Assembly: GCF_021731985.1 (NCBI RefSeq) | Contig: NZ_JAKFWH010000033.1 | Coordinates: 1-62,851, forward strand | From: Nitrosomonas sp. | GTDB lineage: Bacteria > Pseudomonadota > Gammaproteobacteria > Burkholderiales > Nitrosomonadaceae | Length of the DNA stretch: 62,851 nucleotides | Reading direction: 5' to 3' | Part shown: one piece after another, positions 1 to 8,905 of the stretch | Layout of the letters: every line of letters starts with the position of its first letter | Numbering within the stretch: position 1 is the stretch's first letter | Program-made: the position numbers and the translations under genes | The notes under the pieces: generated by a model | Databases searched by the model: none | Seen by the model: only the letters and a program-made list of their open reading frames with translations | Told to the model about the DNA's origin: nothing

Positions 1-81
1 ATGCAATCTCCTGACAAAAGTCAGAAGTTTGGCGCAAGTTGAAATCGATTACAGAAAAATATGTCATTTAGTAATGGTCGT

Positions 82-1762
82 TCAACGAGTTATCATGCGA
101 CAATTCTCGAATCTCCGGACACTACTGTGTATAATTCTGAAAAAGCTTCCAATCTTTTTTAATTGATCTCCTGAATGAAGAAAATTCCAGTCGTTTAAAA
201 ATTTCCATCGACTACTATGAATTTCTTTCCATTTGTAGACATCGCTTTCTAAAGTTCTTGCTGAGTTAAGATTTAGCTCGCTATCAATCCAATTCAGTAG
301 ATCTTTCCAATTTTCAGCTAACTTTGCATGGAAGAACTCAATCTCAATAATTCCATCTGGCTTAGGATTACTAGTAGTTCTGATTATTCTTGATAGTTTT
401 TTAATCAGATCAGCATACTCACCAGATCTAACCGTGATGCTCCTAGGGATAATTTTTCCACTGGTTTTATCATAATGATGGATCATGCGAAGAAATAATT
501 TTCTAGCCTTTTCTTTCGTATCCGTATCTTCCAGAGTGTTATAATTCGCTTTTGCCAAGGAATCTAATGCTTTATCTACACCCCCACTGTCGATATATTC
601 ACGCTTAGTAATTAATTTTAAACTATGATTTTTCTTTATATTCCATAGATTCTCCAAAGTAGCACCTAGCAGAACAAGATCATTCTTTTTATCACCTAAT
701 CTTTCCTACTACATATTCGTCAAATTCAACTTCTTCTTTGGAAGCTGGCTCTGTAATTAGCTTCTTTAAAATTTCTGGTTGTAAAGTTGGGATTTTTTTA
801 ACATCTTTTCCTATAATATTTTTGTAATCTTGATCATTGTTTCCATCTTTCTGGAAGAAAGACGAGTCGAAAGTTGCGATCAGCACTATTGAATCCGAAT
901 TTTCTTTCGGAAGGCTATTTTTTAATAGTGTTAGAAAATGAGTACGAACTTCTTGAGTACACTTGGTATAAAGTGAATCGAGTTGATCAGCAATTAATAG
1001 TATTCGCGTACCAGAATTTTTATTTTTAATATCCTGAAAATAATTTTTTAATTCCTTCTCATTTGCTTTAATGTCTAGAGATAATTGATCTATATCGTTG
1101 GGATTGGTAGTTATGGGATCGTTTATGTCTTTTTTTATTGCGACAAGACCTGCAGCGAGTTCCTGATAAGGATCCTCATTGAATTTAATGTAAATAAATT
1201 TCCAATTGCCTTCTTTAGCTAATCTGGGAACCAACCCAGCTAGTACTAACGATGATTTTCCACTTCCTGATTCACCTTCTAGTGTAATAAAATTAGACTC
1301 ATGCTCATTAATCTTTACACAGATCGAGTCTACTGTATCGATAAAAATGCCACGGGTATTAAAAAGTTCTTCATCGTTGGGCTGGAATGTCTCTAGATGG
1401 TAGGGTTCTGATTTTTTATTGTTATTATTGCCCCATCTATAATTGTATATATGAATACGAGCAGGAGGAGGATTCTCCGGAGAGATTATGATTTTGATTC
1501 CGATAATCTTGTTAGCTACATCGTTTAACTCACTATCATTGAAGTCAATATCTGATTTCCTAAATGCTTCTATTAGCAATGCTATTAGATCTTTTTCATC
1601 CTTGGTTTCTCCGCCCTTAGCTTTCTTTTCAATATCCGAAAGTACATTTGGAAGATTTCCAGTAGTGTCTTTTTTGAATAAAAGCTTTTTCAACTTATCA
1701 TAGAGGTCTTTCGTGGCAGCACTAGTAAGACCAGAAATTATTGCATTTATGATTAAATCCAT
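82..1762 (-). pseudogene. STAND-family P-loop NTPase, frameshifted and C-terminally truncated
   Basis: The upstream part (692-1762, 356 codons) starts at ATG 1762 behind an AGGA ribosome site. It has an N-terminal helical region and then a P-loop near residue 160 (GESGSGKSS). A Walker B-like strand near residue 250 reads LLIADQLDSL, and LIATFDSSFF follows it. This is the layout of novel-STAND ATPases. The frame ends at a TGA at 692-694. The next frame (82-657) carries on with typical STAND winged-helix sequence, including LLGATLENLW and a HEALI-like FFHAKLAENW. Removing one G from GTAGTAGGAAAG (minus strand, about 704-708) joins the two as EYVV-ERLGDKK. The frame then stops at 82, where a WD40, TPR or other sensor region would be expected. 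Some family members are antiphage or signalling switches, but no role can be assigned to this broken copy. A sequencing error is a possible alternative. Confidence 0.7.
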
Positions 1763-1879
1763 GTGGTTATCCTAATTGTTGATAAAGAAAATAAAATTAT
1801 TTCATGTAATCTTTTCATGTATTTTTATCGTAACCATTGATGATAAATAAACCGTCAAAACTATTCTATAAGGAATATT

Positions 1880-3952
1880 ATGAGTCAACAAATTAGGGTT
1901 ATAAGTTGGGTATTATTTTCCCTCACTGGAGCCTTCGCATTTGCCGTCATCGCACTGAATCAAGGCGAATCCATCGGTGCCATCTGGATTGTCATTGCAG
2001 CAGTCTGCGTTTATATCATTGCATATCGCTTTTACAGTCTGTTCATCGCGAATCGAGTGTTGAAATTAGATCCCGCGCGCATGACGCCGGCACATAAACT
2101 CAATGATGGCCTGGATCATGTGCCAACCCACAAGTATGTTTTATTTGGGCACCACTTTGCTGCGATTGCCGGGGCGGGGCCGTTGGTGGGGCCGATTCTG
2201 GCCGCTCAGATGGGGTATTTGCCGGGCATGTTGTGGTTGCTGGCTGGCGTGGTGTTTGCCGGGGCAGTGCAGGATTTTATTGTGTTGTTCGTGTCAACTC
2301 GTCGTGATGGCCGTTCGCTTGGCGATTTGATCAAATCCGAATTGGGGCATATTCCCGGCATGATCGCGATGTTTGGCGCATTTTTTATCATGCTGATCTT
2401 GCTTGCGGTGTTATCGCTGATTGTGGTCAAGGCGCTGGCCGAGTCACCGTGGGGTACGTTCACAGTCGCGGCAACGATTCCGATTGCGATGTTCATGGGG
2501 ATTTATTCGCGTTATATCCGCCCTTGTGCGATTGGGGAAGTTTCGCTGATCGGTTTTGTGTTGTTGATGTTGTCGATTGTGGCCGGGCAGTATGTACAGG
2601 AAGATCCGGCTTGGGCGGCAATTTTTACGCTGACCGGCGAGCAGTTGACTTGGCTGCTGATTGGGTACGGCTTTATCGCTTCGGTGCTGCCAGTTTGGTT
2701 GTTACTGGCACCACGCGATTATTTGTCGACCTTTTTGAAGATTGGAACCATCGTCGGACTGGCGATCGGCGTGATCATCATTTCGCCCGAACTCAAAATG
2801 CCTGCGCTGACGCAATTTATTGACGGATCCGGACCGGTATGGTCAGGCAGTCTCTTCCCCTTTCTGTTTATCACCATCGCCTGCGGCGCGATTTCCGGTT
2901 TTCATTCGCTGATTGCTTCCGGTACCACGCCGAAAATGATTCAGAATGAAACCGATGCGCGCTTCATTGGTTACGGTGCCATGCTAATGGAATCGTTTGT
3001 TGCGATTATGGCGCTGGTGGCTGCATCCACGCTGGAACCCGGCATCTACTTTGCGATGAATAGTCCGGCGGCAATCATCGGCACGACGGCGGAATCGGCC
3101 GCGCAAACCATCTCGCAATGGGGTTTTTATGTCACGCCCGAGATGATTACCCAGACCGCGCATAATGTGGGCGAGCACAGCATCATTTCTCGAACCGGTG
3201 GCGCACCGACGCTGGCTGTTGGCATGGCACAGATTTTGTCGGAAGTTGTCGGCGGCACCGCGATGATGGCTTTTTGGTACCATTTCGCCATTTTATTTGA
3301 AGCACTGTTCATCCTGACGGCAGTGGATGCCGGAACTCGTGCCGGGCGTTTTATGCTGCAGGATTTGCTGGGTTCGTTCATCCCCACGATGAAACGCACC
3401 GATTCGTTGATTGCCAGCCTGATCGCCACTGGTATCTGCGTCGCTGGTTGGGGGTATTTTCTCTACCAGGGTGTGGTTGATCCATTAGGCGGCATCAATA
3501 CGCTGTGGCCGTTGTTTGGCATTTCCAACCAGATGTTAGCGGGTATTGCGCTGATTTTGTGTACCTGTGTGCTGTTTAAAATGAAGCTTGATCGTTTTGC
3601 CTGGGTAACTATTATCCCTCTGACGTGGGTTTGCGTCTGCACACTTACCGCCGCGTGGCAAAAGATTTTTGATGCTAATCCGCGCATTGGTTTTCTGGCG
3701 CATGCCAATAAATACCGGGATGCCGTAGCGGATGGGATCGTGTTAGCACCCGCCAAATCAATCGAGCAAATGCAGCAGGTTATTTTCAATGATTATGTGA
3801 ACGCATCACTGGCCAGTCTTTTCATGGCAGTGCTCATCAGCATGCTGTTTTTTGGAATTAAAACCGTGCTGCAAGCACGCGTTGTTCGTCACCCGACTAC
3901 ACAAGAAGCACCTTTTGAATTATTACCTGTCCACGCGACAATTGAAAAATAA
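1880..3952 (+). CDS. cstA: Carbon starvation protein CstA, inner-membrane transporter
   Basis: A 690-aa polytopic membrane protein that starts at ATG 1880 behind a good AAGGAA site. It carries the CstA signature after the second helix (GHHFAAIAGAGPLVGPILAA, then GYLPGMLWLLAGVVFAGAVQ) and many further hydrophobic helices to the C-terminus. Members of this family import peptides or pyruvate and are often induced by carbon limitation. The length is normal for the longer CstA/BtsT group. A small DUF466-type gene follows 18 bp later, as in enterobacterial cstA-ybdD and btsT-yjiX pairs, so the two are probably co-transcribed. The substrate cannot be read from the sequence. Confidence 0.93.
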   Translation: MSQQIRVISWVLFSLTGAFAFAVIALNQGESIGAIWIVIAAVCVYIIAYRFYSLFIANRVLKLDPARMTPAHKLNDGLDHVPTHKYVLFGHHFAAIAGAGPLVGPILAAQMGYLPGMLWLLAGVVFAGAVQDFIVLFVSTRRDGRSLGDLIKSELGHIPGMIAMFGAFFIMLILLAVLSLIVVKALAESPWGTFTVAATIPIAMFMGIYSRYIRPCAIGEVSLIGFVLLMLSIVAGQYVQEDPAWAAIFTLTGEQLTWLLIGYGFIASVLPVWLLLAPRDYLSTFLKIGTIVGLAIGVIIISPELKMPALTQFIDGSGPVWSGSLFPFLFITIACGAISGFHSLIASGTTPKMIQNETDARFIGYGAMLMESFVAIMALVAASTLEPGIYFAMNSPAAIIGTTAESAAQTISQWGFYVTPEMITQTAHNVGEHSIISRTGGAPTLAVGMAQILSEVVGGTAMMAFWYHFAILFEALFILTAVDAGTRAGRFMLQDLLGSFIPTMKRTDSLIASLIATGICVAGWGYFLYQGVVDPLGGINTLWPLFGISNQMLAGIALILCTCVLFKMKLDRFAWVTIIPLTWVCVCTLTAAWQKIFDANPRIGFLAHANKYRDAVADGIVLAPAKSIEQMQQVIFNDYVNASLASLFMAVLISMLFFGIKTVLQARVVRHPTTQEAPFELLPVHATIEK

Positions 3953-3970
3953 GTACTGGAGAAATAAATC

Positions 3971-4171
3971 ATGGTCAACAGAATGACGCAAGCAATGCGC
4001 CAGCTTTCACAAAGCTTACGGCTAATGGTTGGTGTTCCGGAATACGGCACGTATGTTGCTCACATGAGAAATGCACATCCTGATCGCCCTGTTATGTCTC
4101 ATGAAGAATTTTTCCGCGAACGCCAGGAAGCGCGCTATGGCGGCAATGGAAAAATCACCCGTTGTTGTTAG
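3971..4171 (+). CDS. Small YbdD/YjiX-family (DUF466) protein, CstA partner
   Basis: A 66-aa soluble protein with the family core: VGVPEYGTYVAHMRNAHPDR followed by PVMSHEEFFRERQEARYGG. The ATG has a GGAG site about 10 bp upstream. It lies 18 bp after cstA on the same strand, which is the usual place for this family. YbdD/YjiX proteins are encoded with CstA/BtsT transporters and are thought to be needed for their transport activity. The exact mechanism is not established, and function here is inferred from context. Confidence 0.88.
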   Translation: MVNRMTQAMRQLSQSLRLMVGVPEYGTYVAHMRNAHPDRPVMSHEEFFRERQEARYGGNGKITRCC

Positions 4172-4610
4172 AGAATTTCAAAATCTTTATGCCGTGAAAT
4201 TTAGTTGCGTTTAAGAGCGGAGTTTTGGACATTGCACATGCTAAATCCGGCAACAGAAACGTGAACCAGCACGACCGATTTGCCTTACTGATGGAAACGG
4301 ACGCTTGTCGACTGATTGCCGGCTTGATATCCGGTAGCTTATTGCGGCATTCTTATACAAGAAATTTCACGCACGTAACTTACGGGATATTTATTGTGTT
4401 TTAATTATCACAATAACTCTTTATAGCCTTTATAAAGTTCTCATTACGCTGTAAATTACAAATCTTTACGGAAACACATTACACAGATACCAGAAGATGG
4501 TCCTCTGTTCGGTCATCAATTAAATTGGCTTAAACTAAATTGCACGAATATGCATTGCCAACTAGATTGAGAGAAAATTTAATCTGCAGGATCTTCTTAC
4601 TTTTATACGC
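4172..4610 (+). other. 439-bp intergenic region without a recognisable gene
   Basis: The stretch between the ybdD-like gene and the DedA gene has no convincing ORF on either strand. A short GC-rich inverted repeat lies near 4320-4345 (GCCGG...CCGG) and may terminate cstA transcription, but it lacks a clear T-run. The 3' half is AT-rich and probably carries the promoter of the DedA gene. Confidence 0.4.
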
Positions 4611-5243
4611 ATGTTTCTTATTGATTTTATTCTTCACATTGACAAGCATCTGCAGCAGCTTGCCTCAGAGTATGGGCTTTGGATTTATGGAATTCTTTTT
4701 CTGATCATATTCTGTGAAACCGGGCTTGTCGTGTTGCCCCTGTTGCCGGGAGATTCTCTATTATTTGCTGCAGGCTCGCTCGCATCGCTGGAAGATTCGC
4801 AACTCAATCCGCATGTCTTATTCGTAGGACTATGCGTTGCCGGAATTTTGGGGGATAGCGTGAATTATTGGATAGGAAAAAAGGCTGGCCCGAAGGTTTT
4901 TACTTCGCAGGAATCGCGCTTCTTCAAACGCGAATACCTCGACAAAACCCGTGATTTTTATCTCAAATATGGCGCCAAAACCATCATTATCGCGCGCTTT
5001 ATTCCTATCATTCGCACCTTCGCACCGTTTGTCGCGGGCATTGGAACCATGCCTTATCGCACCTTTATTACTTATAACATCATCGGTGCTGTGCTATGGG
5101 TCGGGATATTTGTTTATGCTGGTTTCTATTTCGGACAGCTGCCAGTGGTCCAACAAAACTTCAAACTCATTATTTTGGCAATCATTATTCTATCGATAAC
5201 GCCTCCCGTGATTGAATATCTTAAGCATCGCTATAAAAAATAG
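4611..5243 (+). CDS. DedA family (VTT-domain) inner-membrane protein
   Basis: A 210-aa membrane protein with the DedA core. It has an N-terminal reentrant segment ([20 protein letters not shown]), [14 protein letters not shown] in the middle, and the family motif [20 protein letters not shown] followed by a C-terminal helix pair. DedA proteins are linked to undecaprenyl-phosphate or phospholipid flipping and to membrane homeostasis. The closest AGGA lies well upstream of ATG 4611, so the start is plausible but not strongly supported. It stands upstream of a decayed HpnN-like gene. Confidence 0.9.
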   Translation: MFLIDFILHIDKHLQQLASEYGLWIYGILFLIIFCETGLVVLPLLPGDSLLFAAGSLASLEDSQLNPHVLFVGLCVAGILGDSVNYWIGKKAGPKVFTSQESRFFKREYLDKTRDFYLKYGAKTIIIARFIPIIRTFAPFVAGIGTMPYRTFITYNIIGAVLWVGIFVYAGFYFGQLPVVQQNFKLIILAIIILSITPPVIEYLKHRYKK

Positions 5244-5341
5244 AAATGCATCTGAATTGACTTAATAAGCTTGCTCCGCGCGCCCTGCACCTATCCCCGC
5301 GGCAAGACCACGGGGAATTGCAAGTTAAAAGAGATAAAATA

Positions 5342-5654
5342 GTGGAAACTTCACATAGCCGTGTTCATGGTGCTTTCGCGTACTGGACCAGCATCTCCTA
5401 TCGATATGCGCTCTGGGTACTGTTAGCGGCGCTACTGATCGCCGTAGCCAGCAGCATCTATATCTCGCGCAATCTGGGCATGAATAGTGCTCTAACTGCT
5501 TTGGTGGATTTTGCAAGTTTTAATGTTTTCATCGCATCAGGGCACTGCCAGCATGGGTATCCTGCTTACTGTGGGACTTGCTTTTACACTCATTTGTACG
5601 TTGATCATATTGCCTGCGTTGTTACGAACCCCGTCCGCGAAAGTCGCTTCCTAG
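5342..5654 (+). pseudogene. Remnant of an HpnN-like RND/MMPL transporter gene (large internal deletion)
   Basis: From GTG 5342 the frame encodes a typical amino end of the hopanoid-associated RND family: YWTSISYRYALWVLLAALLI, then ISRNLGMN. About 55 residues in, the homology stops. After a frame change near 5505-5540 the sequence encodes the carboxyl end (HQGTASMGILLTVGLAFTLI, then LPALL) up to TAG 5652. Intact members of this family are around 850 aa, so most of the gene has been lost. Only the two tips remain and they are out of frame with each other. The identification rests on family resemblance read by eye. An unassigned MMPL transporter is the alternative. Confidence 0.65.
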
Positions 5655-5681
5655 GAAGAATCGCTTCTGAACAATGTTTAA

Positions 5682-5821
5682 CAGGCCGTTGAAAAACTAT
5701 CTGCATTGCCGCTGCTGTGTTAAAAACAGACTCAAAATGCTCATTTATTAAACATAAACTGCGCTTTTTCGCCTGTTTTTGCCTTGCATCGGCTTCCTCG
5801 AAAACGTTTTTCAACGGTCTG
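5682..5821. repeat. MITE-like repeat, 140 bp, 16-bp terminal inverted repeats, flanked by TTAA
   Basis: The left end CAGGCCGTTGAAAAAC (5682-5697) and the reverse complement of the right end, CAGACCGTTGAAAAAC (5806-5821), match at 15 of 16 positions. Both ends are flanked by TTAA (5678-5681 and 5822-5825), which fits a palindromic target. There is no transposase inside. The ends resemble those of IS1182-like elements, from memory. It sits exactly between two decayed genes. Confidence 0.75.
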
Positions 5822-5825
5822 TTAA

Positions 5826-6230
5826 TGCCTACCTTTGGGTGATGTGTTGTCGGCGGAGTAATCCACGAGCGGTCGAACTGGGACAATCACATCTTCACCA
5901 CCGACCGGTTTATCGATACCTCGCGCAACATGCGCTTTTCCGATAACCGTACAGAAAATAAAAAATCAATCCGATGCCTGACCAGATTGGAAATACCAGC
6001 TTGGCATCTGCTGGCAGAAACAAAAATAGCGTGATGCAACCGGCCACGGCTAGTGGCCCAACCAGCCAGATTCCAGTCGCTTTGAAAGGCCGTTTGCGAT
6101 GCTTATCTTTGATGCAAAGTATCATCACCGACAGTGCCACAATCATGAAAGCAAACAAGGTGCCGGAATTGGAAATTCCGCCAGCTTACCGACAGGGAGA
6201 AAAGAATCAGCGATAGTTGCCACCTGTCAA
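5826..6230 (-). pseudogene. C-terminal remnant of an APC-family amino-acid permease, several frameshifts
   Basis: On the minus strand, 5910-6158 encodes the last transmembrane part of an amino-acid permease: FAFMIVALSVMILCIKDKHR, then KRPFKATGIWLVGPLAVAGC and a final hydrophobic helix ending LYGYRKS. At about 5940 the frame shifts and continues as HVARGIDKPVGGEDVIVPVR to a TAA beside the MITE. Upstream, near 6180-6230, another frame gives ATIADSFLPVGKLAE, which fits the loop and helix before NSGTLFAF. At least two frameshifts and loss of the amino-terminal two thirds make it non-functional. Confidence 0.65.
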
Positions 6231-6349
6231 CGCCAAATAGAAATGTCCGATTTTCTGCTGTAGCCAGAATGGCGTCTAGTGATTTTACGCGCCAGAAAAT
6301 CCTAGGCTTTCCCTGGTAATGCAAATTGCAAATTCTGACTTTCCAATCA

Positions 6350-6898
6350 CTAAAAATACCCTTCGGATAATACCCAGGCTTTCCATCCGGCCAAGCAAAG
6401 CAAGGTAAAAAACGCCGCCACCATATCATCAAACATAACACCAAAACCACCTTCCAGATTGCGATCGTAGTATCGAATAGGCTGGGGTTTGGCAATATCA
6501 AACAGACGAAACAAAATAAACGCGGCTAACTGCCATGCCCAACCAGCCGGTATAAAAAATAGAATCAAAAGAAATGCTACGGTTTCATCCCACACCATGC
6601 CGCCATGATCCGGATCACCCAAAGCCTTGCCGCTAAGACCGCATGCCCAGATGCCTACAATAAACATGATGTCTATCAATAGTAAAAGATAAACTGGGTT
6701 GAGATAATAATTAAGTAGCCAAAATAATGGAAACGCAACCAGTGTTCCCATCGTGCCGGGAGCGATGGGGCTTAATCCAACACCGCCTGTAAAGGCGATG
6801 AAATAGGCGGGATGACTGTAAATTAAAGCAAAATCCGGTTGAAATTGAGTAGACTGGTCACTCGACAAGTCATAAGCTTTAGGCACTGAAGTGGTCAT
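6350..6898 (-). CDS. pgpA: Phosphatidylglycerophosphatase A
   Basis: A 182-aa membrane enzyme that removes the phosphate from phosphatidylglycerol phosphate to give phosphatidylglycerol. The family blocks are present: GGVGLSPIAPGTMGTLVAFP, GGMVWDETVAF, RLFDIAKPQPI and GGFGVMFDDMVAA, with the acidic residues used for catalysis. Its start overlaps the end of thiL by 20 bp, a common pairing in proteobacteria, so the two are translated from one message. The 3' end faces a decayed permease remnant. Confidence 0.93.
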   Translation of the reverse strand: MTTSVPKAYDLSSDQSTQFQPDFALIYSHPAYFIAFTGGVGLSPIAPGTMGTLVAFPLFWLLNYYLNPVYLLLLIDIMFIVGIWACGLSGKALGDPDHGGMVWDETVAFLLILFFIPAGWAWQLAAFILFRLFDIAKPQPIRYYDRNLEGGFGVMFDDMVAAFFTLLCLAGWKAWVLSEGYF

Positions 6899-7850
6899 AT
6901 CCTTTGGTCTCCAATGTGATTACACTCCCCTTGGCATCTTTCACAATCAAACCCTCACCTGAGAAAATCTCACCAATGCGGGTAAGCGGAATAGCCAATC
7001 CAGCAGAAAGATTTTCAATTTTCTCGCGATTCATTGTCGGGGCTGTAAAGCACAGTTCATAATCATCTCCACCAGCCAATAAACAGCGCATTACCAGGGG
7101 TTGCTGCAAGTATTTTTTTATTACCGGTGAACAGGGGATATCGGTCATATTGATGGAGGCCGCCTTTTCAGAAGCGGTCAGGATATGTCCCAGATCCGCC
7201 ATTAATCCATCGGATATATCAATAGCGCTATGCGCCAGACCGATCAAACGTTGTCCTAACTCGACCCTTGCGGTCGGCATCAGTAACGCAGGCAAACATT
7301 TCTCAATTTCATTGGGTTTTAGGACTATTTGCTGCAATTCATGATTAAGCGCCAAGGCAGCATCGCCTAATCGTCCGGAAATCCAAATATCATCATCCAA
7401 TTTGGCGCCGCTGCGGCGCAATGCTTTGCCTACTTCAACTTCCCCTATGATTTGCACACCGATACTCAATGGCCCGGAAGTCGTGTCTCCACCGATTAAC
7501 TCTACCTGATGGAAGTCGGCCAGTGCAAAAAAACCCGCACTAAATTCACTTAACCAGGCTTTATTAAGTTGCACCAAATTATCCGGCAACGTCAAGGCCA
7601 ACAATGCCCAGCGAGGCTTTGCGCCCATTGCAGCCATATCCGAGAGATTAACTGCTAAGGATTTGTATCCTAGTTTGTAAGGATCAGTGTCTGCAAAGAA
7701 ATGTTTACCACACACCAGAGTATCCGTTGAGATAGCTAATTCTGTATTGTCAGTGGCTTTAATCAGTGCAGCATCATCACCAATTCCCAGCACTGCTTGA
7801 GTTGCAGTTCGTTTGAAATAGCGGCGAATAATATCGAACTCTGAACACAT
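6879..7850 (-). CDS. thiL: Thiamine-monophosphate kinase
   Basis: A 323-aa ATP-dependent kinase that converts thiamine phosphate to thiamine diphosphate. It has the AIR synthase-like fold signatures: GIGDDAAL at the amino end, STDTLVCGKHF, the Mg-binding NLSDMAAMGA, GGDTTSGPLSIG, DISDGLMADLG and GGDDYELCF. It lies 12 bp downstream of nusB and overlaps pgpA, within a nusB-thiL-pgpA block. No thiamine riboswitch is visible, which fits a salvage and final-step enzyme inside a housekeeping operon. Confidence 0.95.
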   Translation of the reverse strand: MCSEFDIIRRYFKRTATQAVLGIGDDAALIKATDNTELAISTDTLVCGKHFFADTDPYKLGYKSLAVNLSDMAAMGAKPRWALLALTLPDNLVQLNKAWLSEFSAGFFALADFHQVELIGGDTTSGPLSIGVQIIGEVEVGKALRRSGAKLDDDIWISGRLGDAALALNHELQQIVLKPNEIEKCLPALLMPTARVELGQRLIGLAHSAIDISDGLMADLGHILTASEKAASINMTDIPCSPVIKKYLQQPLVMRCLLAGGDDYELCFTAPTMNREKIENLSAGLAIPLTRIGEIFSGEGLIVKDAKGSVITLETKGYDHFSA

Positions 7851-7862
7851 GCCGTATTAATA

Positions 7863-8363
7863 CTAAACTTGATTTCTTGACATTCTTGGTGCTGCTATCT
7901 CAACAGCGCGCAATTGAATGGCCAGTTTATCCAGCACGCCATTCACATATTTATACCCATCACTGCCACCATAAGTTCTGGCTAGCTCTATCGCTTCATT
8001 GATAATTGCGCGATAAGGAATCTCCAGATGATGCATTAACTCAAAAGTGCTCAATAATAAAATTGCAAATTCCACCGGACTTAATTCATGCAAAGGACGA
8101 TCCAAACAGGGCTGGATACATTTTTCCAATCCCTCAACATCCTTGAGCACACCTTGCAGTAAGTTAGTGAAGTGTTTCTCATCAACATGCTTGAATTCTT
8201 CGGATTCCCGTAATTGTTGCTCAATAAAATTCGCCGTACCGCCAGCAACCCGCCACTGATAAATACCCTGCAACACAAACTCGCGTGCAATCCGGCGGCG
8301 GCTTTTATGTTTATCCGTCTTCGGGCTCGTGTTGGAATTTGCTTCGGTCAACGTGCTACTCAT
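7863..8363 (-). CDS. nusB: Transcription antitermination factor NusB
   Basis: A 166-aa all-helical protein with the family opening [20 protein letters not shown] and the carboxyl block [17 protein letters not shown] followed by [11 protein letters not shown]. NusB with NusE binds boxA RNA and supports rRNA antitermination. An amino-terminal extension of about 22 polar residues precedes the core. The start overlaps the ribH stop by 4 bp (ATGA type), showing translational coupling with lumazine synthase, as in many bacteria. Confidence 0.95.
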   Translation of the reverse strand: MSSTLTEANSNTSPKTDKHKSRRRIAREFVLQGIYQWRVAGGTANFIEQQLRESEEFKHVDEKHFTNLLQGVLKDVEGLEKCIQPCLDRPLHELSPVEFAILLLSTFELMHHLEIPYRAIINEAIELARTYGGSDGYKYVNGVLDKLAIQLRAVEIAAPRMSRNQV

Positions 8364-8842
8364 AAATCGATTTCATCAATTTTTATATGCAAATTAGCCA
8401 TTTCCAGTGCAACCTGCGCGGATTCCATTCCTTTTTGACTCATTCTGGCAATCGCTTGATCATCATTATCCGTCGTCAAAATTCCATTGGCGACAGGAAT
8501 TTCTGTTTCAATCTGCACCATGATTAAGCCGCGCGCAGATTCGTTAGCAACGACTTCAAAATGATAAGTATCTCCCCGAATTACCGCACCCAATGCAATC
8601 AAAGCATCAAACTGATCGGACAGAGCCATTCTTTTTAATGCCAGTGGAATTTCCAATGCTCCAGGCACGGTCACAAGCAGTATGTTCGAATCTTGCACAC
8701 CATTTTTCTTAAGCTCTGCGGTACAGGCACTGAGTAAACCTTCCCCCACATCAATGTTAAAACGGCTCATGACAATGCCGATACGCAGTTCAGTTCCATC
8801 CAAATTCGGTTCAAATTCAAGAATATCGTCATAGTACGGCAT
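8360..8842 (-). CDS. ribH: 6,7-dimethyl-8-ribityllumazine synthase
   Basis: A 160-aa enzyme that condenses the ribityl-pyrimidinedione with dihydroxybutanone phosphate, the penultimate step of riboflavin synthesis. Recognisable blocks are IGIVMSRFN (substrate-binding loop), [13 protein letters not shown] and the catalytic [12 protein letters not shown]. It follows ribBA by about 60 bp and overlaps nusB, so it belongs to the ribE-ribBA-ribH-nusB series on this strand. Confidence 0.96.
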   Translation of the reverse strand: MPYYDDILEFEPNLDGTELRIGIVMSRFNIDVGEGLLSACTAELKKNGVQDSNILLVTVPGALEIPLALKRMALSDQFDALIALGAVIRGDTYHFEVVANESARGLIMVQIETEIPVANGILTTDNDDQAIARMSQKGMESAQVALEMANLHIKIDEIDL

Positions 8843-8905
8843 ATCTGACTCCTGTAAGTCTATTGATTAATCGTGATCAATTCTTGATCACTTAAGATTT
8901 AAATT

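Noticed and set aside
1206..1703. Plus-strand ORFs within the STAND gene (65 and 71 codons)
   Set aside because: They are antisense shadows of well-supported minus-strand coding sequence and have no ribosome site or family.
5605..5886. 93-codon minus-strand ORF across the 5.7-kb repeat
   Set aside because: It is made mostly of the MITE and its flanks. Such ORFs recur wherever this repeat occurs and are not genes.
6103..6501. 132-codon minus-strand ORF across the pgpA end and permease remnant
   Set aside because: It is out of frame with pgpA, and its sequence is a shadow of pgpA and the decayed permease.
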